The notes: generated by a model from the sequence alone, not told the origin. A DNA stretch of 64,000 nucleotides from Marinifilum breve (GCF_003202155.1 NZ_QFLI01000009.1:176431-240430); one strand, 5' to 3'. Shown: positions 1-8,526, counted from the stretch's first letter. Program-made: numbers and translations.

Positions 1-307
1 TTCACTACGCTTGCAACTTGATTCATTAAAGAGGCATTTTGATTCAGTTTACATGTAATTTGAATAGGTAGGAATGCATTGCGATTTAATAGGCTCGCAT
101 CTTAATTCAGTAGAATAGAATTTTAATTCAATAGGCTTGAGTTGTGGCTCATTAGCTTTGTTTATTGATTCAATAAGGTTGTACTTCTATTCGGTAGACT
201 TGCATCTTAATTCAGTAGACATGCAGTGCGATTCAGTGGACTTGAATTTCAATTCAACAGACTTGGATCATGGTTCAGTAGACTTGAAATTTAAATCATA
301 AAAGTGT
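1..307. repeat. Degenerate 21-bp tandem array (14 units, runs off the left edge)
   Basis: Units recur at exactly 21-bp steps from position 21 (21, 42, 63, 84, 105 and so on to 294) with no insertion or deletion although the units differ greatly. The conserved part of each unit is ATTCAGTAGACTTG and the other 7 bp vary freely. On the plus strand the phase ending at the TAA at 299-301 is open from 119 and reads as heptapeptides of the form x-x-[DN]-S-[VI]-[DG]-L. The same phase has stops at 56, 65 and 116. It is either a decayed coding repeat or a non-coding array with two-helical-turn spacing. No start codon or ribosome site is evident. Confidence 0.85.
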
Positions 308-324
308 TAGCCTAGAACATTAAT

Positions 325-783
325 TTATTCAGGTTGATAGCCAGTGTCATCAAGTAAGTTGGGAGCTTGTGAGGCCATAACAGCTAGTTCATCGGCGCGT
401 TCGTTGCCAGGAATGTTGGCATGCCCTTTTACCCAAACAAATTTCACATTGTGCTTTGGATATATTTGAAGAAAACGCATCCATAAATCAGCATTTTTCT
501 TGCCTTTGAAACGTTTCTTTACCCAACCGAATACCCATTTTTTCTCTACCGAGTCAATCACATATTTTGAGTCGGAATAAATGGTAACGTCACAACCTGG
601 ATTTTTTAAAGTTTCCAGTCCAACAATTACAGCCAGCAATTCCATTCGGTTGTTGGTGGTAAGTTTGTATCCCTGGTTTAAATCCTTACGATGCTTTCCC
701 GATATTAAAACAACTCCGTATCCTCCCGGACCTGGATTTCCACTAGCTGCACCATCGGTAAACATTGTAATTTTTGCTGACAT
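325..783 (-). CDS. rnhA: Ribonuclease HI
   Basis: This cytoplasmic enzyme cuts the RNA strand of RNA-DNA hybrids (R-loops, Okazaki primers). At 152 aa it has the usual bacterial length. The active-site carboxylates are visible in their usual contexts: D10 in FTDGAASGNPGPGG, E48 in NNRMEL, D71 in YSDSK and D131 in GNERADELA, with the assisting H121 in VKGHANIPGN. It is a single-gene unit. A -7-like TACTTTTG lies on the minus strand at 816-809, about 25 bp before the start. Upstream are short degenerate repeats (820-880); downstream is the 21-bp array. Confidence 0.97.
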   Translation of the reverse strand: MSAKITMFTDGAASGNPGPGGYGVVLISGKHRKDLNQGYKLTTNNRMELLAVIVGLETLKNPGCDVTIYSDSKYVIDSVEKKWVFGWVKKRFKGKKNADLWMRFLQIYPKHNVKFVWVKGHANIPGNERADELAVMASQAPNLLDDTGYQPE

Positions 784-808
784 CTTGTATTGTTTAGGTT
801 TTCTAGAT

Positions 809-816
809 CAAAAGTA
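809..816 (-). promoter_or_regulatory. Candidate -7 box of rnhA
   Basis: TACTTTTG on the minus strand matches the Bacteroidota -7 consensus TAnnTTTG and ends about 25 bp before the rnhA ATG. No TTTG at the expected -33 distance was found. Confidence 0.45.
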
Positions 817-928
817 GGATTTTTCTCGCAAAGGGCGCGAAGATTTTTTCTCACAAAGAACGCCGAGTGATTTAAGTACGAGGAAATGAATTGGAATAGA
901 GAAAAATTTGGAGGGGGATTGGTTTTAT

Positions 929-1102
929 AAGGCTGCGGTGCGCTGCACCTTATTTTATATTATAACTTGGTGCCTACAAATACTACGGTGCGCTGCACCT
1001 CAATCTGTAATATATTTGGAGTTGTTAATAAAGCGGCAGCGCCGCGTAGTCTTTGTAGTTATATTGTACGGTTTGTAATTTAAGGTGCAGCGCACCGCAG
1101 CT
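929..1102. repeat. Four-hairpin REP/BIME-like element, copy 1
   Basis: There are four 5-bp stems with 3-nt loops: 937-949 (GGTGC/GCACC), 987-999 (GGTGC/GCACC), 1033-1045 (GCGGC/GCCGC) and 1084-1096 (GGTGC/GCACC). Their centres are 50, 46 and 51 bp apart. The outermost 20-mers are exact reverse complements: 932-951, and AAGGTGCAGCGCACCGCAGC at 1082-1101. The two inner hairpins are bracketed by CTACAAA and TTTGTAG in inverted orientation, so the whole element is symmetric. It abuts the stop codon of the transposase gene at 1103. A diverged copy with compensated stems is at 47811-47985. Confidence 0.85.
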
Positions 1103-1579
1103 TTAATCACAGAAAACATCCTCCCAAAAATCAAATAAATATTTTTCATCATATTTGATATCATTTTGGTTCAATATCTTTAAATATTCCTCTTTGAATG
1201 TATTCTTTTTATGATGTTGTTCTTGACTCAGAATGTACTTTACAACAGAATCGATTTGAGAATTGGAATGAGTGAAACACCCATATACTTTTTGCCAACT
1301 GAATTGAAATTTACTTAGGCGACTATCCTTGATCCACTTATTGGATGAGGTTTTGATTTGTTCTACAAGATTGGGGATAAGTTGATTTAAATTATAACCT
1401 ATGAAAATATGAATGTGATCTGGCATTGCATTTATGGCAAGTAATTTATGCCCTTCATCCTGGATGATTCCTGTAATGTATTTTTCAAGTTGTCCTTTCC
1501 ATTTCTTTTGAATCAAGGCATCACGATTAGTAACTGCAAAAACTAAATGGAAGTAGCATTGGGTGTAGGTATTGGCCAT
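1103..1579 (-). CDS. REP-associated / IS200-like tyrosine transposase (Y1_Tnp, RAYT-like)
   Basis: This is a single-strand DNA transposase of the HUH superfamily, 158 aa from the ATG at 1579. That start gives the family N-terminus MANTYTQCYFHLVFAV; a 24-residue upstream extension looks spurious. The HUH metal motif is H55-I56-H57 (in MPDHIHIFIG). The likely nucleophile is Y115 in SVVKYILSQEQHHKK, with Q119 and the HH pair following as is usual. No TnpB or cargo gene accompanies it. The four-hairpin element begins one base after its stop, the arrangement expected for a RAYT with its REP targets rather than for a plain IS200. Whether it is active cannot be told; the reading frame is intact. Confidence 0.88.
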   Translation of the reverse strand: MANTYTQCYFHLVFAVTNRDALIQKKWKGQLEKYITGIIQDEGHKLLAINAMPDHIHIFIGYNLNQLIPNLVEQIKTSSNKWIKDSRLSKFQFSWQKVYGCFTHSNSQIDSVVKYILSQEQHHKKNTFKEEYLKILNQNDIKYDEKYLFDFWEDVFCD

Positions 1580-1711
1580 AGTGGATTGTTTTTCATTGAA
1601 ATTAAAGGAATTGAATGGATTAAGCAAGCCGAATACCACGCTGTAATACACCTTAATTTCTCTTGGTGCTACTTTTGTACTCTTTAACTTCTCGACCGTA
1701 CTAGACTTTCA

Positions 1712-1747
1712 TAAAAAAAAGGATGCCCAAAAATTCGAGCATCCTTT
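1712..1747 (-). terminator. Rho-independent terminator of the S46 peptidase gene
   Basis: On the minus strand the stem AGGATGC/GCATCCT (1745-1739 and 1726-1720) is followed by a run of eight T. It lies 22 bp after the stop of the peptidase gene. Confidence 0.85.
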
Positions 1748-1769
1748 GATATTATTTGTGAGTGGTTAA

Positions 1770-3947
1770 TTACTTCACAATAGTCAATTCGTCGATGATG
1801 TTTTTCGCACCAGCAAATTTATCGATGATAAATAGTGTGTAACGAACATCAAGGTTGATACATCTTTGAAGGTTTTCTTCGAAGTCGATATCACCAGACA
1901 TAGCTTCTGAGTTACCATCGAAAGCAGTACCAATTAACTCACCATTACCGTTAATTACCGGAGAACCTGAGTTACCACCTGTAATATCGTTGTTTGTCAA
2001 GAAACAAGCAGGTAGGTTACCATTCTTATCAGCATACTGTCCGTAATCTTTAGCTTCATAAAGTTCTTTCAGTTTTGCAGGAACCTGGAATTCGTGACTT
2101 GTTGGATCTTCTTTCTCCATTACACCTTTTAAAGTAGTGTAGTGGTAGTAATAAGCACCATCTCTTGGCTCGTAACCACCAACATTACCGTAAGTTAAAC
2201 GAAGTGTTGAGTTAGCATCTGGAGCCATTAATTTTTTCTTGTTGATTTGTAATAAACCATCAACGAACAAACGTCTTCCTTTATTCAAATTTTCTGAACC
2301 ATTGTAGGCAGCTCTGTAAGCTTTGTAATATGTATCTTGAATAGATGAACCAGTTCTGTAAAGAAGGTCATTTTCCAATACTTCAGCTTCAGGAGCTTCA
2401 ATGAATTTGTTGAATTTATCTTCATTTGCGAAAACTGAATTTGCATATACGTTTTCAGCAAATTTGTTGAAGTCGTTGTTGTATTCTTTTTCGATGATTT
2501 CGAAAATAGATGGACGGTTTTCCATAGCGATGTGCTCTGCATAGAATGCAAATAAACCAGCCATTAATTTTTGATCGGTAGGAGCATTATAATCTTTGTA
2601 GAATCTCTTACCTGAAGCTTTCAAAGCAGTGATTGCTTTTTCAATTGCCTCAGCATCTTGAGTTTCTGCTTTCAACAATTTTAATAATTTACCTGCTCTA
2701 GCTGCAAACCCAGGAGCTTCAGCACCTCTAGATAATGCTTCTCCAATGTATGAAGCTTGGTAAGCTGCATCTTTTCTGTCAGCATAAACTTTTTCAATCA
2801 TATTTAAAGCTTCGCCATACTTCGCTGCACGTTTTGGTTTAGCGTTAGCCCACTCTAAGAAATCTTTTTCGATTTCTTTTTTGTGACCCATTGTGTTCAG
2901 CTTTTTCAATGCTTTGTTTTGCTCGTTAGAGTATTTCCAATAGTTTGCACTGCTAGCATGTTTCGAAGCGTATTGAATTCTTACCTTAGGATCTTTCAAC
3001 ATATCATTCATCATGATATCCAATTTTACTGTACGGATATCGTAACGGTTTTTGTTGGTAATCTTCATGGTTTCTTCCAAACCGTAAGAAGTTAGGTAAC
3101 GATTTGTTGTTCCAGGGAATCCCATAATCATAGCGAAATCACCTTCTTCAACTCCTTTAATAGAGATTGGTAGGTGGTGCTTAGGTTTCAATGGTACATT
3201 GTTTTCTGAGTAAGCAGCAGGCTTACCATCAGCACCAGTATAAATACGGAACAATGAGAAGTCAGCTGTATGGCGTGGCCACATCCAGTTATCAGTATCA
3301 CCACCAAATTTACCCATTGATTGTGGAGGAGCACCTACCAAACGAACATCTTTGTAAATTTCATAAATGAAAACAAAGTATTGGTTGCCATTGAACATGC
3401 TTCTAACATTAGCTCTCAAGTGAGTGTCTTCTTCAGCTTTTTTCTCGATTGCTGATGCAGCTTCTTCAATCGCTTTGTAACGATCTTCTTCCGACATATC
3501 GTCTTTTACTCCTTTTAAAACAGCTTTGGTTACATCTTCCATTTTTACCAAAATAGAAGCAGTAATACCAGGGTTACTTAGCTCTTCTTTTTTGCTGTAA
3601 GCCCAGAATCCGTCTGATAAATAATCATGTTCAGGAGTTGAGTGTGATTGGATTACACCAAAACCACAGTGGTGATTGGTTAAAAATAAACCTTGGTCAG
3701 AAATAATCTCACCAGTACAGAAGTGACGGAATGGTCTTCCTTCGCTTCCTAAACCAACAATTGCATCTTTTAAACAAGATTCGTTTACTTTGTAAATGTC
3801 TTCAGCTGTAAGCTTAAAGCCTTTCTCCTGCATTTCTGCAGCATTCTTTTTCAATAGAGATAAAAGCCACATTCCTTCGTCTGCTCTTACAGTAGAGAAG
3901 CAAAGCAAAAGACTTAATCCCAATACTAATGATTTTAAGTTTCTCAT
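1770..3947 (-). CDS. S46 family dipeptidyl-peptidase (DPP7/DPP11 type)
   Basis: This is an exported serine exopeptidase that releases dipeptides from oligopeptides, used by Bacteroidota to feed on protein. It has 725 aa with a cleavable signal peptide (residues 1-22, ending VRA). The chymotrypsin-like catalytic elements are visible: His in FLTNHHCGFG (about residue 93), the Asp region DNWMWPRHTADFS, and Ser660 in GGNSGSPV. A large helical insertion lies between them, as in the family. Residue +18 from the Ser is Gly678 (AFDGN). In the characterised Porphyromonas enzymes this position is Gly in DPP7 and Arg in acid-specific DPP11, so DPP7-like specificity for hydrophobic residues is inferred. 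The gene is monocistronic, with its own terminator and a -7 box upstream. Confidence 0.95.
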   Translation of the reverse strand: MRNLKSLVLGLSLLLCFSTVRADEGMWLLSLLKKNAAEMQEKGFKLTAEDIYKVNESCLKDAIVGLGSEGRPFRHFCTGEIISDQGLFLTNHHCGFGVIQSHSTPEHDYLSDGFWAYSKKEELSNPGITASILVKMEDVTKAVLKGVKDDMSEEDRYKAIEEAASAIEKKAEEDTHLRANVRSMFNGNQYFVFIYEIYKDVRLVGAPPQSMGKFGGDTDNWMWPRHTADFSLFRIYTGADGKPAAYSENNVPLKPKHHLPISIKGVEEGDFAMIMGFPGTTNRYLTSYGLEETMKITNKNRYDIRTVKLDIMMNDMLKDPKVRIQYASKHASSANYWKYSNEQNKALKKLNTMGHKKEIEKDFLEWANAKPKRAAKYGEALNMIEKVYADRKDAAYQASYIGEALSRGAEAPGFAARAGKLLKLLKAETQDAEAIEKAITALKASGKRFYKDYNAPTDQKLMAGLFAFYAEHIAMENRPSIFEIIEKEYNNDFNKFAENVYANSVFANEDKFNKFIEAPEAEVLENDLLYRTGSSIQDTYYKAYRAAYNGSENLNKGRRLFVDGLLQINKKKLMAPDANSTLRLTYGNVGGYEPRDGAYYYHYTTLKGVMEKEDPTSHEFQVPAKLKELYEAKDYGQYADKNGNLPACFLTNNDITGGNSGSPVINGNGELIGTAFDGNSEAMSGDIDFEENLQRCINLDVRYTLFIIDKFAGAKNIIDELTIVK

Positions 3948-3973
3948 TTTAGTTGAATAATTTTAAATATGCC

Positions 3974-4004
3974 CCAAGTTGCTGACTAATAAGTAAGCAC
4001 TTGG
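3974..4004 (-). promoter_or_regulatory. Hairpin in the leader of the S46 peptidase gene
   Basis: CCAAGT (3974-3979) pairs with ACTTGG (3999-4004), extended by GCT/AGC with a bulge. It lies between the -7 box and the ATG, so it would be in the 5' untranslated region. Its role is unknown. Confidence 0.3.
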
Positions 4005-4038
4005 AGTGTTTGTTGAGTCAATTTATTTTGTTGACAAG

Positions 4039-4046
4039 CAAAGTTA
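4039..4046 (-). promoter_or_regulatory. Candidate -7 box of the S46 peptidase gene
   Basis: TAACTTTG on the minus strand matches TAnnTTTG and lies about 92 bp before the ATG. No clear -33 TTTG was seen. Confidence 0.45.
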
Positions 4047-4214
4047 GTATTATTCTATGTATTTTATAGATTCTATAGATAATCCCAATTAAAGCTTGTT
4101 GCGTATTTGTCAGAAAATCAGAGCTATATTCTAGCTTTGTTTTGAGAAAATTAGATGAACGTATAGATTTTCTCGTTATAATTGAGTTATAATAGCTTGC
4201 TAGTCATGTGTTTG

Positions 4215-4814
4215 TTAGAATTTTAATTCCATTTGATCTGGAAGTAAACCAAAACTTTTACGATGAAATGGGCTAATTCCATGCTCACGAATTGCAATTC
4301 GGTGTTTTTTTGTAGGATATCCTTTGTTGCTGTTCCAATCGTAATTTGGAAACTCCTCGTGTATCTTCAACATGAAATCATCACGATAGGTTTTGGCCAA
4401 AATAGATGCAGCTGCGATTGAAGCATATTTACCATCTCCCTTTATCACACAAGTATGCTTGATATCCTTGTATGGATTAAATCGATTGCCATCAATTAGA
4501 AGGTGTTCCGGAGTAGTTTTTAATTGATCAACAGCTCGGTGCATGGCAAGAAAAGAAGCATTAAGAATGTTGATTTGATCAATTTCTTCATGATCTACAA
4601 TCCCAACTGCCCAGGCAATGGCTTCTTTTTCTATGGTTTCTCTTAATAGATATCGTTTCTTTTCGGATAGCTTTTTAGAATCATTTAGCAATTCGTTTTC
4701 GAAATCAGAAGGAAGAATTACTGCTGCTGCAAATACCGGACCTGCAAGGCAACCACGGCCAGCTTCGTCGCAACCAGCTTCAATTGTATTATCATGTAAA
4801 AATGAGGCAAGCAT
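4215..4814 (-). CDS. rnhB: Ribonuclease HII
   Basis: This enzyme removes single ribonucleotides misincorporated in DNA and RNA from hybrids, in the cytoplasm. It has 199 aa. The catalytic D16 and E17 sit in [16 protein letters not shown]108 in LLIDGN and D145 in the [10 protein letters not shown] segment. It lies 52 bp downstream of the kinase-like gene on the same strand and may be read from that unit, although the window shows no functional link. With rnhA at 325-783 the window carries both RNase H types. Confidence 0.97.
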   Translation of the reverse strand: MLASFLHDNTIEAGCDEAGRGCLAGPVFAAAVILPSDFENELLNDSKKLSEKKRYLLRETIEKEAIAWAVGIVDHEEIDQINILNASFLAMHRAVDQLKTTPEHLLIDGNRFNPYKDIKHTCVIKGDGKYASIAAASILAKTYRDDFMLKIHEEFPNYDWNSNKGYPTKKHRIAIREHGISPFHRKSFGLLPDQMELKF

Positions 4815-4866
4815 ACTTGTTGAAAATTAAAATTTCGACAAATATAATTCAAATTAATATAGGGTA

Positions 4867-5949
4867 TTATTTCTTATACTTAATGGTACGGGCATCATCG
4901 ATAAACTCCCTTTTAACAGCTTTTGGATTATCTATTGTTTCATAAAATTCATCGAAATAATTTAATACACGCTCTTTCTCTTTGTCATCAAGGTAAGGAC
5001 AGCTTGTATATATTTCATAAAGAGCTTCTTTTTTCATCCTGAACTCCCTAAAAATATATTCTAAATCTTTGGCTGTTCTTTTGTATCCACGATATAATCT
5101 CTCATGTATGGACTTGATATCTAATTTTGGGTTTGGCACAGCATAAGGAGCATTTACCAAACTTGCCCAATCAAAATCATAAGGAACAGGTACAGGTCTT
5201 GAGGTTGGTGTTTTGGCAATAAGTTTGATGTTGTGAAGGGTTGGAACTCCCCAGTCGGTATTGCCAACTAAGTATTGAAATATGGCCAACTTGGTTACTT
5301 TACTTATAAGAGTGTGATCTTGATGAATTTTTTTCTCATACCTGGGAATTTTACCATTTCTACCAGCCATATCTTCAAAGTCTTCGATGAAAAAGGCATA
5401 TTTTTTCAATGGGCCCATTTGATTTTTGCTGTCTTTGTATGTTATTTCGGCAAGACGAACATTGAAACTTTCAGGAGAAAACAGATTATATGCTTTGTAT
5501 ATCAGGTATTCCTGAATGAGCATTTGCTGATACCTTTCGTTTTTGTTGTGACAATGGGTCACCATTTTTAGTTTTCCTTGTCCGTGGAAAAGTGAATAAC
5601 TCGATTCGGCTTTGTTAAATTTTATACGGATTGGAGGAAAAGGGCAAATGCTTCTGTCTTTTCTGAAATTGCCTCTGGTTTTTAATTGTACACTCATGGA
5701 AACAATTGAGTCTCCATGATGATAAGAAAGTCTGCCTCGATGATATTTGTTTTTTTCTCCAATGTCTCTTACCAATGTTCTTAAATCTGTGGTAATGGAT
5801 AATTTTATTAAGGTGTCAGACTCAAAAAGATTAGGAGCTTTGAAAATGCTAATAGTATCCTGGTTATTTTGAGACAGGCCAAGTGAATTTATGCTACTAA
5901 TGAGTATTAGCAGAAATGAAAACACGATATATCGGATTTTCGAATTCAT
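4867..5949 (-). CDS. Exported CotH-like kinase-fold protein (putative)
   Basis: This 360-aa protein has an N-terminal hydrophobic segment (residues 7-26) that looks like a signal peptide or anchor. Features resembling the CotH/atypical kinase family are LKTRGNFRKD followed by PFPPIRIKF (residues 89-111), then GNTDWG (D232), HN at 239-240, and PYDFDWA (D258, D260). The spacing recalls a catalytic Asp and metal-binding Asn/Asp of kinase folds. It is the last gene of a unit with DUF4956 (33 bp upstream) and a metallophosphoesterase. In other bacteria DUF4956 genes often adjoin CotH or VTC-type genes, which supports the call. The substrate is unknown. The family assignment comes from motif reading only and an unrelated fold is possible. 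Confidence 0.5.
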   Translation of the reverse strand: MNSKIRYIVFSFLLILISSINSLGLSQNNQDTISIFKAPNLFESDTLIKLSITTDLRTLVRDIGEKNKYHRGRLSYHHGDSIVSMSVQLKTRGNFRKDRSICPFPPIRIKFNKAESSYSLFHGQGKLKMVTHCHNKNERYQQMLIQEYLIYKAYNLFSPESFNVRLAEITYKDSKNQMGPLKKYAFFIEDFEDMAGRNGKIPRYEKKIHQDHTLISKVTKLAIFQYLVGNTDWGVPTLHNIKLIAKTPTSRPVPVPYDFDWASLVNAPYAVPNPKLDIKSIHERLYRGYKRTAKDLEYIFREFRMKKEALYEIYTSCPYLDDKEKERVLNYFDEFYETIDNPKAVKREFIDDARTIKYKK

Positions 5950-5982
5950 ATATATAGTGGGTTTGTTGGTTTGTGTTTTAGT

Positions 5983-6663
5983 TTATTCCATGCCTTTATC
6001 GCTTAATTCTGCATCGGTCAAGATGTTGTTACCTACTACATCTTTATAAAAAATAGTTAATCTGATGCTGTTTTTAGCTAAGTCGATCTGGCCAATTTTA
6101 AATCTGTTGATTACCAGTCCGGTTCTTTCTTTAATATCTTGCCTTAACAAATCATGTTTGTCGGGATGGATCAAATCCATTCGATCGTAAATTATGGTCC
6201 TTCTTGCCATGTGTCTACGCATCCAAACCCTTTCCATGATATAGGTAGTAAGCATGAATGCTACATTGGTAATAATAATTTCCCCCAAGCTAACATCTCT
6301 TCTTGCTAATGCATTGATAATGGAGATTGTAATTACCAAAAATAGGTAGGTCATTTCCCGAATTGGAATGGTATCTGTACGGTAACGAATAATACCGAAA
6401 ATTGCAAAAAGACCGAGAGCAAAACCAAGTTGTAGGTCAATGTTTCCTAATAAGAAACAAAGGAAAAATACGGTTGTACTTATCATGATATAAGTAAAAA
6501 CGTAAGTTCTTTTTCCCGTTGCCCTAAAATATACATAGTTGACAACAAAAATGGTTACAACCATGTTTAACACAAACCTAAGCAAAAGTTCTACCATGTT
6601 ATTGGAAAGGATAACAGTGCTTGGTACATCTACAGTATTAATTAGACTAGTGAGTAGTTCCAT
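5983..6663 (-). CDS. DUF4956 family membrane protein
   Basis: This 226-aa protein has about four to five transmembrane segments in the first 145 residues and a soluble C-terminal domain. The family signature FAIFGIIRYRTDTIPIREMT (residues 87-106) is clear. No biochemical function is established. The family is usually found next to CotH-like kinase or VTC polyphosphate polymerase genes. Here it lies between a phosphatase (12 bp gap) and the CotH-like gene (33 bp gap), consistent with one operon and perhaps one envelope complex. Confidence 0.85.
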   Translation of the reverse strand: MELLTSLINTVDVPSTVILSNNMVELLLRFVLNMVVTIFVVNYVYFRATGKRTYVFTYIMISTTVFFLCFLLGNIDLQLGFALGLFAIFGIIRYRTDTIPIREMTYLFLVITISIINALARRDVSLGEIIITNVAFMLTTYIMERVWMRRHMARRTIIYDRMDLIHPDKHDLLRQDIKERTGLVINRFKIGQIDLAKNSIRLTIFYKDVVGNNILTDAELSDKGME

Positions 6664-6675
6664 TGTTTGTCTGCT

Positions 6676-7830
6676 TTAACGTAATCTTTCTTTCTCTTTG
6701 TGTGCAAATATCCGATAATATTTTTGATTCTCAATCAGTAAGGCTTGGTCAATGAAGTTTGGATCTCCAATTGGAACATCCATAGCAATAAGTTTAAAAG
6801 AGTAAAATGGATAAACTCGTGCCACAGGCGTATGACCAAAAATTATTACCATTGAGTCATAAAAATCTAATGTCTTAATTACTTCGGCAAGAGAAATTCT
6901 ATCGTAACTTGGCGTTCTTGACAGATATCCTCTATACCACAAAGGACTATATGAATATAAGAATAAATCGACTAATGTAGTATCTTCAAGTTGTGTATAA
7001 TTGTTTAAATGATATCGCATTTTTGTATTCACATCGTCAATTTTCATCTTTTTCTCAAGAAATTGAGGAGAGATTCCTCCGTGAACAAAAAGTTGATCAC
7101 CTATTCGCATGAGCGTATTTTTGGAGCGTAGCCATTTTCCAAGTACGGTTTGTTTACCAAAGAAATGTGAATAATGATATTTTAAATATCGTGCTGCATG
7201 TTTGTATTTATTATCTACGTATCTGTCATCAAACAATAAAGCCATCATTTCGTGATTGCCAATAATATAGTGTACTCGACCACCAGCTTTTTTGGCTTGT
7301 ATTTCAAGTTGGAATATTAGCCATAGACACTCAGTTACCTTATGCCCTCTATCAAAAACATCGCCTGTGAATACAATATGTCCATCACCAAATGCCCAAT
7401 GATTCTTTTCGTCAATCACATTGTTATTGCGAAGTATATTAAGCAGTGCCTCCAATTCTCCATGAATATCACCCAGAACAATTATTTTATCGGCTTTCTC
7501 AAATATTCCTGATCGAGGTCTGATTTTCTTAGGTATGATATACGTTAATGTATCTGAGCCTGCAAAACCTTTAAATGTTAAGGTGTCATTTTTATATCGA
7601 AGAGATCTTGATATTTTCTTGGTTTTGTTTTTTATACTATCGTGTTGAATGTAAAAAACATCAACTCTATTGCTTGAGATTTGTCTGATATGAGGTCCTT
7701 CAACATAGGAAGAAACTAACAGACTATCAAGCATAGTTTCCTGTTGGGAATATCCATCCAAACTACAAGAAATCAATATAAATAGAATAATAAAAGGAAT
7801 ATATATATCGTATAATCTCATTAAAGTCAA
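6676..7830 (-). CDS. Exported metallophosphoesterase (calcineurin-like / PPP-type)
   Basis: This 384-aa protein begins with a hydrophobic leader ending in ILISC (C22), a plausible lipoprotein signal. The full metallophosphatase motif set is present: GDIHG (D121, H123), FTGDVFDRG (154-162), GNHEMM (191-196), FVHGG, and FGHTPV near the C-terminus. GDxHG/GDxxDRG/GNHE is characteristic of the PPP Ser/Thr-phosphatase-like branch. It is the first gene of the unit phosphatase / DUF4956 / kinase-like protein. The partner arrangement suggests it reverses or modulates a phosphorylation in the periplasm; that link is inference. Confidence 0.88.
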   Translation of the reverse strand: MTLMRLYDIYIPFIILFILISCSLDGYSQQETMLDSLLVSSYVEGPHIRQISSNRVDVFYIQHDSIKNKTKKISRSLRYKNDTLTFKGFAGSDTLTYIIPKKIRPRSGIFEKADKIIVLGDIHGELEALLNILRNNNVIDEKNHWAFGDGHIVFTGDVFDRGHKVTECLWLIFQLEIQAKKAGGRVHYIIGNHEMMALLFDDRYVDNKYKHAARYLKYHYSHFFGKQTVLGKWLRSKNTLMRIGDQLFVHGGISPQFLEKKMKIDDVNTKMRYHLNNYTQLEDTTLVDLFLYSYSPLWYRGYLSRTPSYDRISLAEVIKTLDFYDSMVIIFGHTPVARVYPFYSFKLIAMDVPIGDPNFIDQALLIENQKYYRIFAHKEKERLR

Positions 7831-7924
7831 ACTAATTTAGAGTAGTTAAAGATAAGATTATTTTTTATTCTTAAAATTTGCTACAAATTAATTGTTAGTT
7901 TCTTATAGTGTAGGAAAGAACTAT

Positions 7925-7932
7925 TAGTTTTG
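7925..7932 (+). promoter_or_regulatory. Candidate -7 box of the DUF4268 gene
   Basis: TAGTTTTG fits TAnnTTTG and lies 21 bp before the ATG at 7954. The 123-bp gap is divergent, so the phosphatase operon is likely also transcribed from it. Confidence 0.5.
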
Positions 7933-7953
7933 CAGTATTAAATAGATTTTTGA

Positions 7954-8403
7954 ATGTATACAAAAGAAGAAAAGAGAGAGTTTAGGATTCAGTTTTGGGA
8001 TGGTTTTAAACGTTATTCGAAGAAACAAGGTAGAAAAATGACTTCTTGGGTTTTGAAAGGAACACAAATAAAAGAAGCACAATTAAAATTTGATTTAAAT
8101 GAAGATGGCGCATTTGTAATGTTACAGATTGATAGTAAGTCGGATGATAAGCGTTATTCAGTGTTTGATAAATTCATGAAATACCGCCCAGTTGTTGAAG
8201 AAACTTGTGGTGACGAATTGATTTGGAATAAGAATTATTTTATTGAAGGTTTTAAAGAGGTAAGTGTTGTTTACTTCCACTTAAGAGAAGCTTCGGTTTA
8301 TAATAAGGAGAATTGGGAGGAGTATTATCAATTTTTATTTCAGAAAATGAGTTTATTGGAGGAAGCTTTCCTTGATATAAAGGAAGTGGTTCAGAATGAT
8401 TAA
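7954..8403 (+). CDS. DUF4268 domain-containing protein
   Basis: This is a soluble 149-aa protein without signal peptide. The whole length matches the Bacteroidota DUF4268 pattern: an N-terminal RIQFWDGFKRY helix, a central stretch with a LQIDSKSDDKR-like segment, and a C-terminal aromatic-rich helix (WEEYYQFLFQKM). The fold resembles nuclease-associated DUF4268 domains, but as a stand-alone protein no activity is established. It is monocistronic, divergent from the phosphatase operon, and followed by the tRNA pair. Confidence 0.75.
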   Translation: MYTKEEKREFRIQFWDGFKRYSKKQGRKMTSWVLKGTQIKEAQLKFDLNEDGAFVMLQIDSKSDDKRYSVFDKFMKYRPVVEETCGDELIWNKNYFIEGFKEVSVVYFHLREASVYNKENWEEYYQFLFQKMSLLEEAFLDIKEVVQND

Positions 8404-8495
8404 TTTTTTTAAAACTCTATAGGGTTGATTAGTAAGCAGAAAAGCTTCTGTAAGTCTTGTTTTTATTGGAATTATTAAAAAAATAGCACTAAAAT

Positions 8496-8526
8496 TTTGT
8501 TTTGGAATAAAAGGCTCTTATCTTTG
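8496..8526 (+). promoter_or_regulatory. Promoter of the initiator tRNA genes
   Basis: TTTG at 8496-8499 is followed 19 bp later by TATCTTTG at 8519-8526, a full match to the Bacteroidota primary-sigma promoter (-33 TTTG, -7 TAnnTTTG). The first tRNA starts 37 bp downstream. Confidence 0.8.

Noticed and set aside
1580-1651. N-terminal extension of the transposase
   Set aside because: The 24 extra residues do not resemble the family, whose proteins begin at MANTYTQ.
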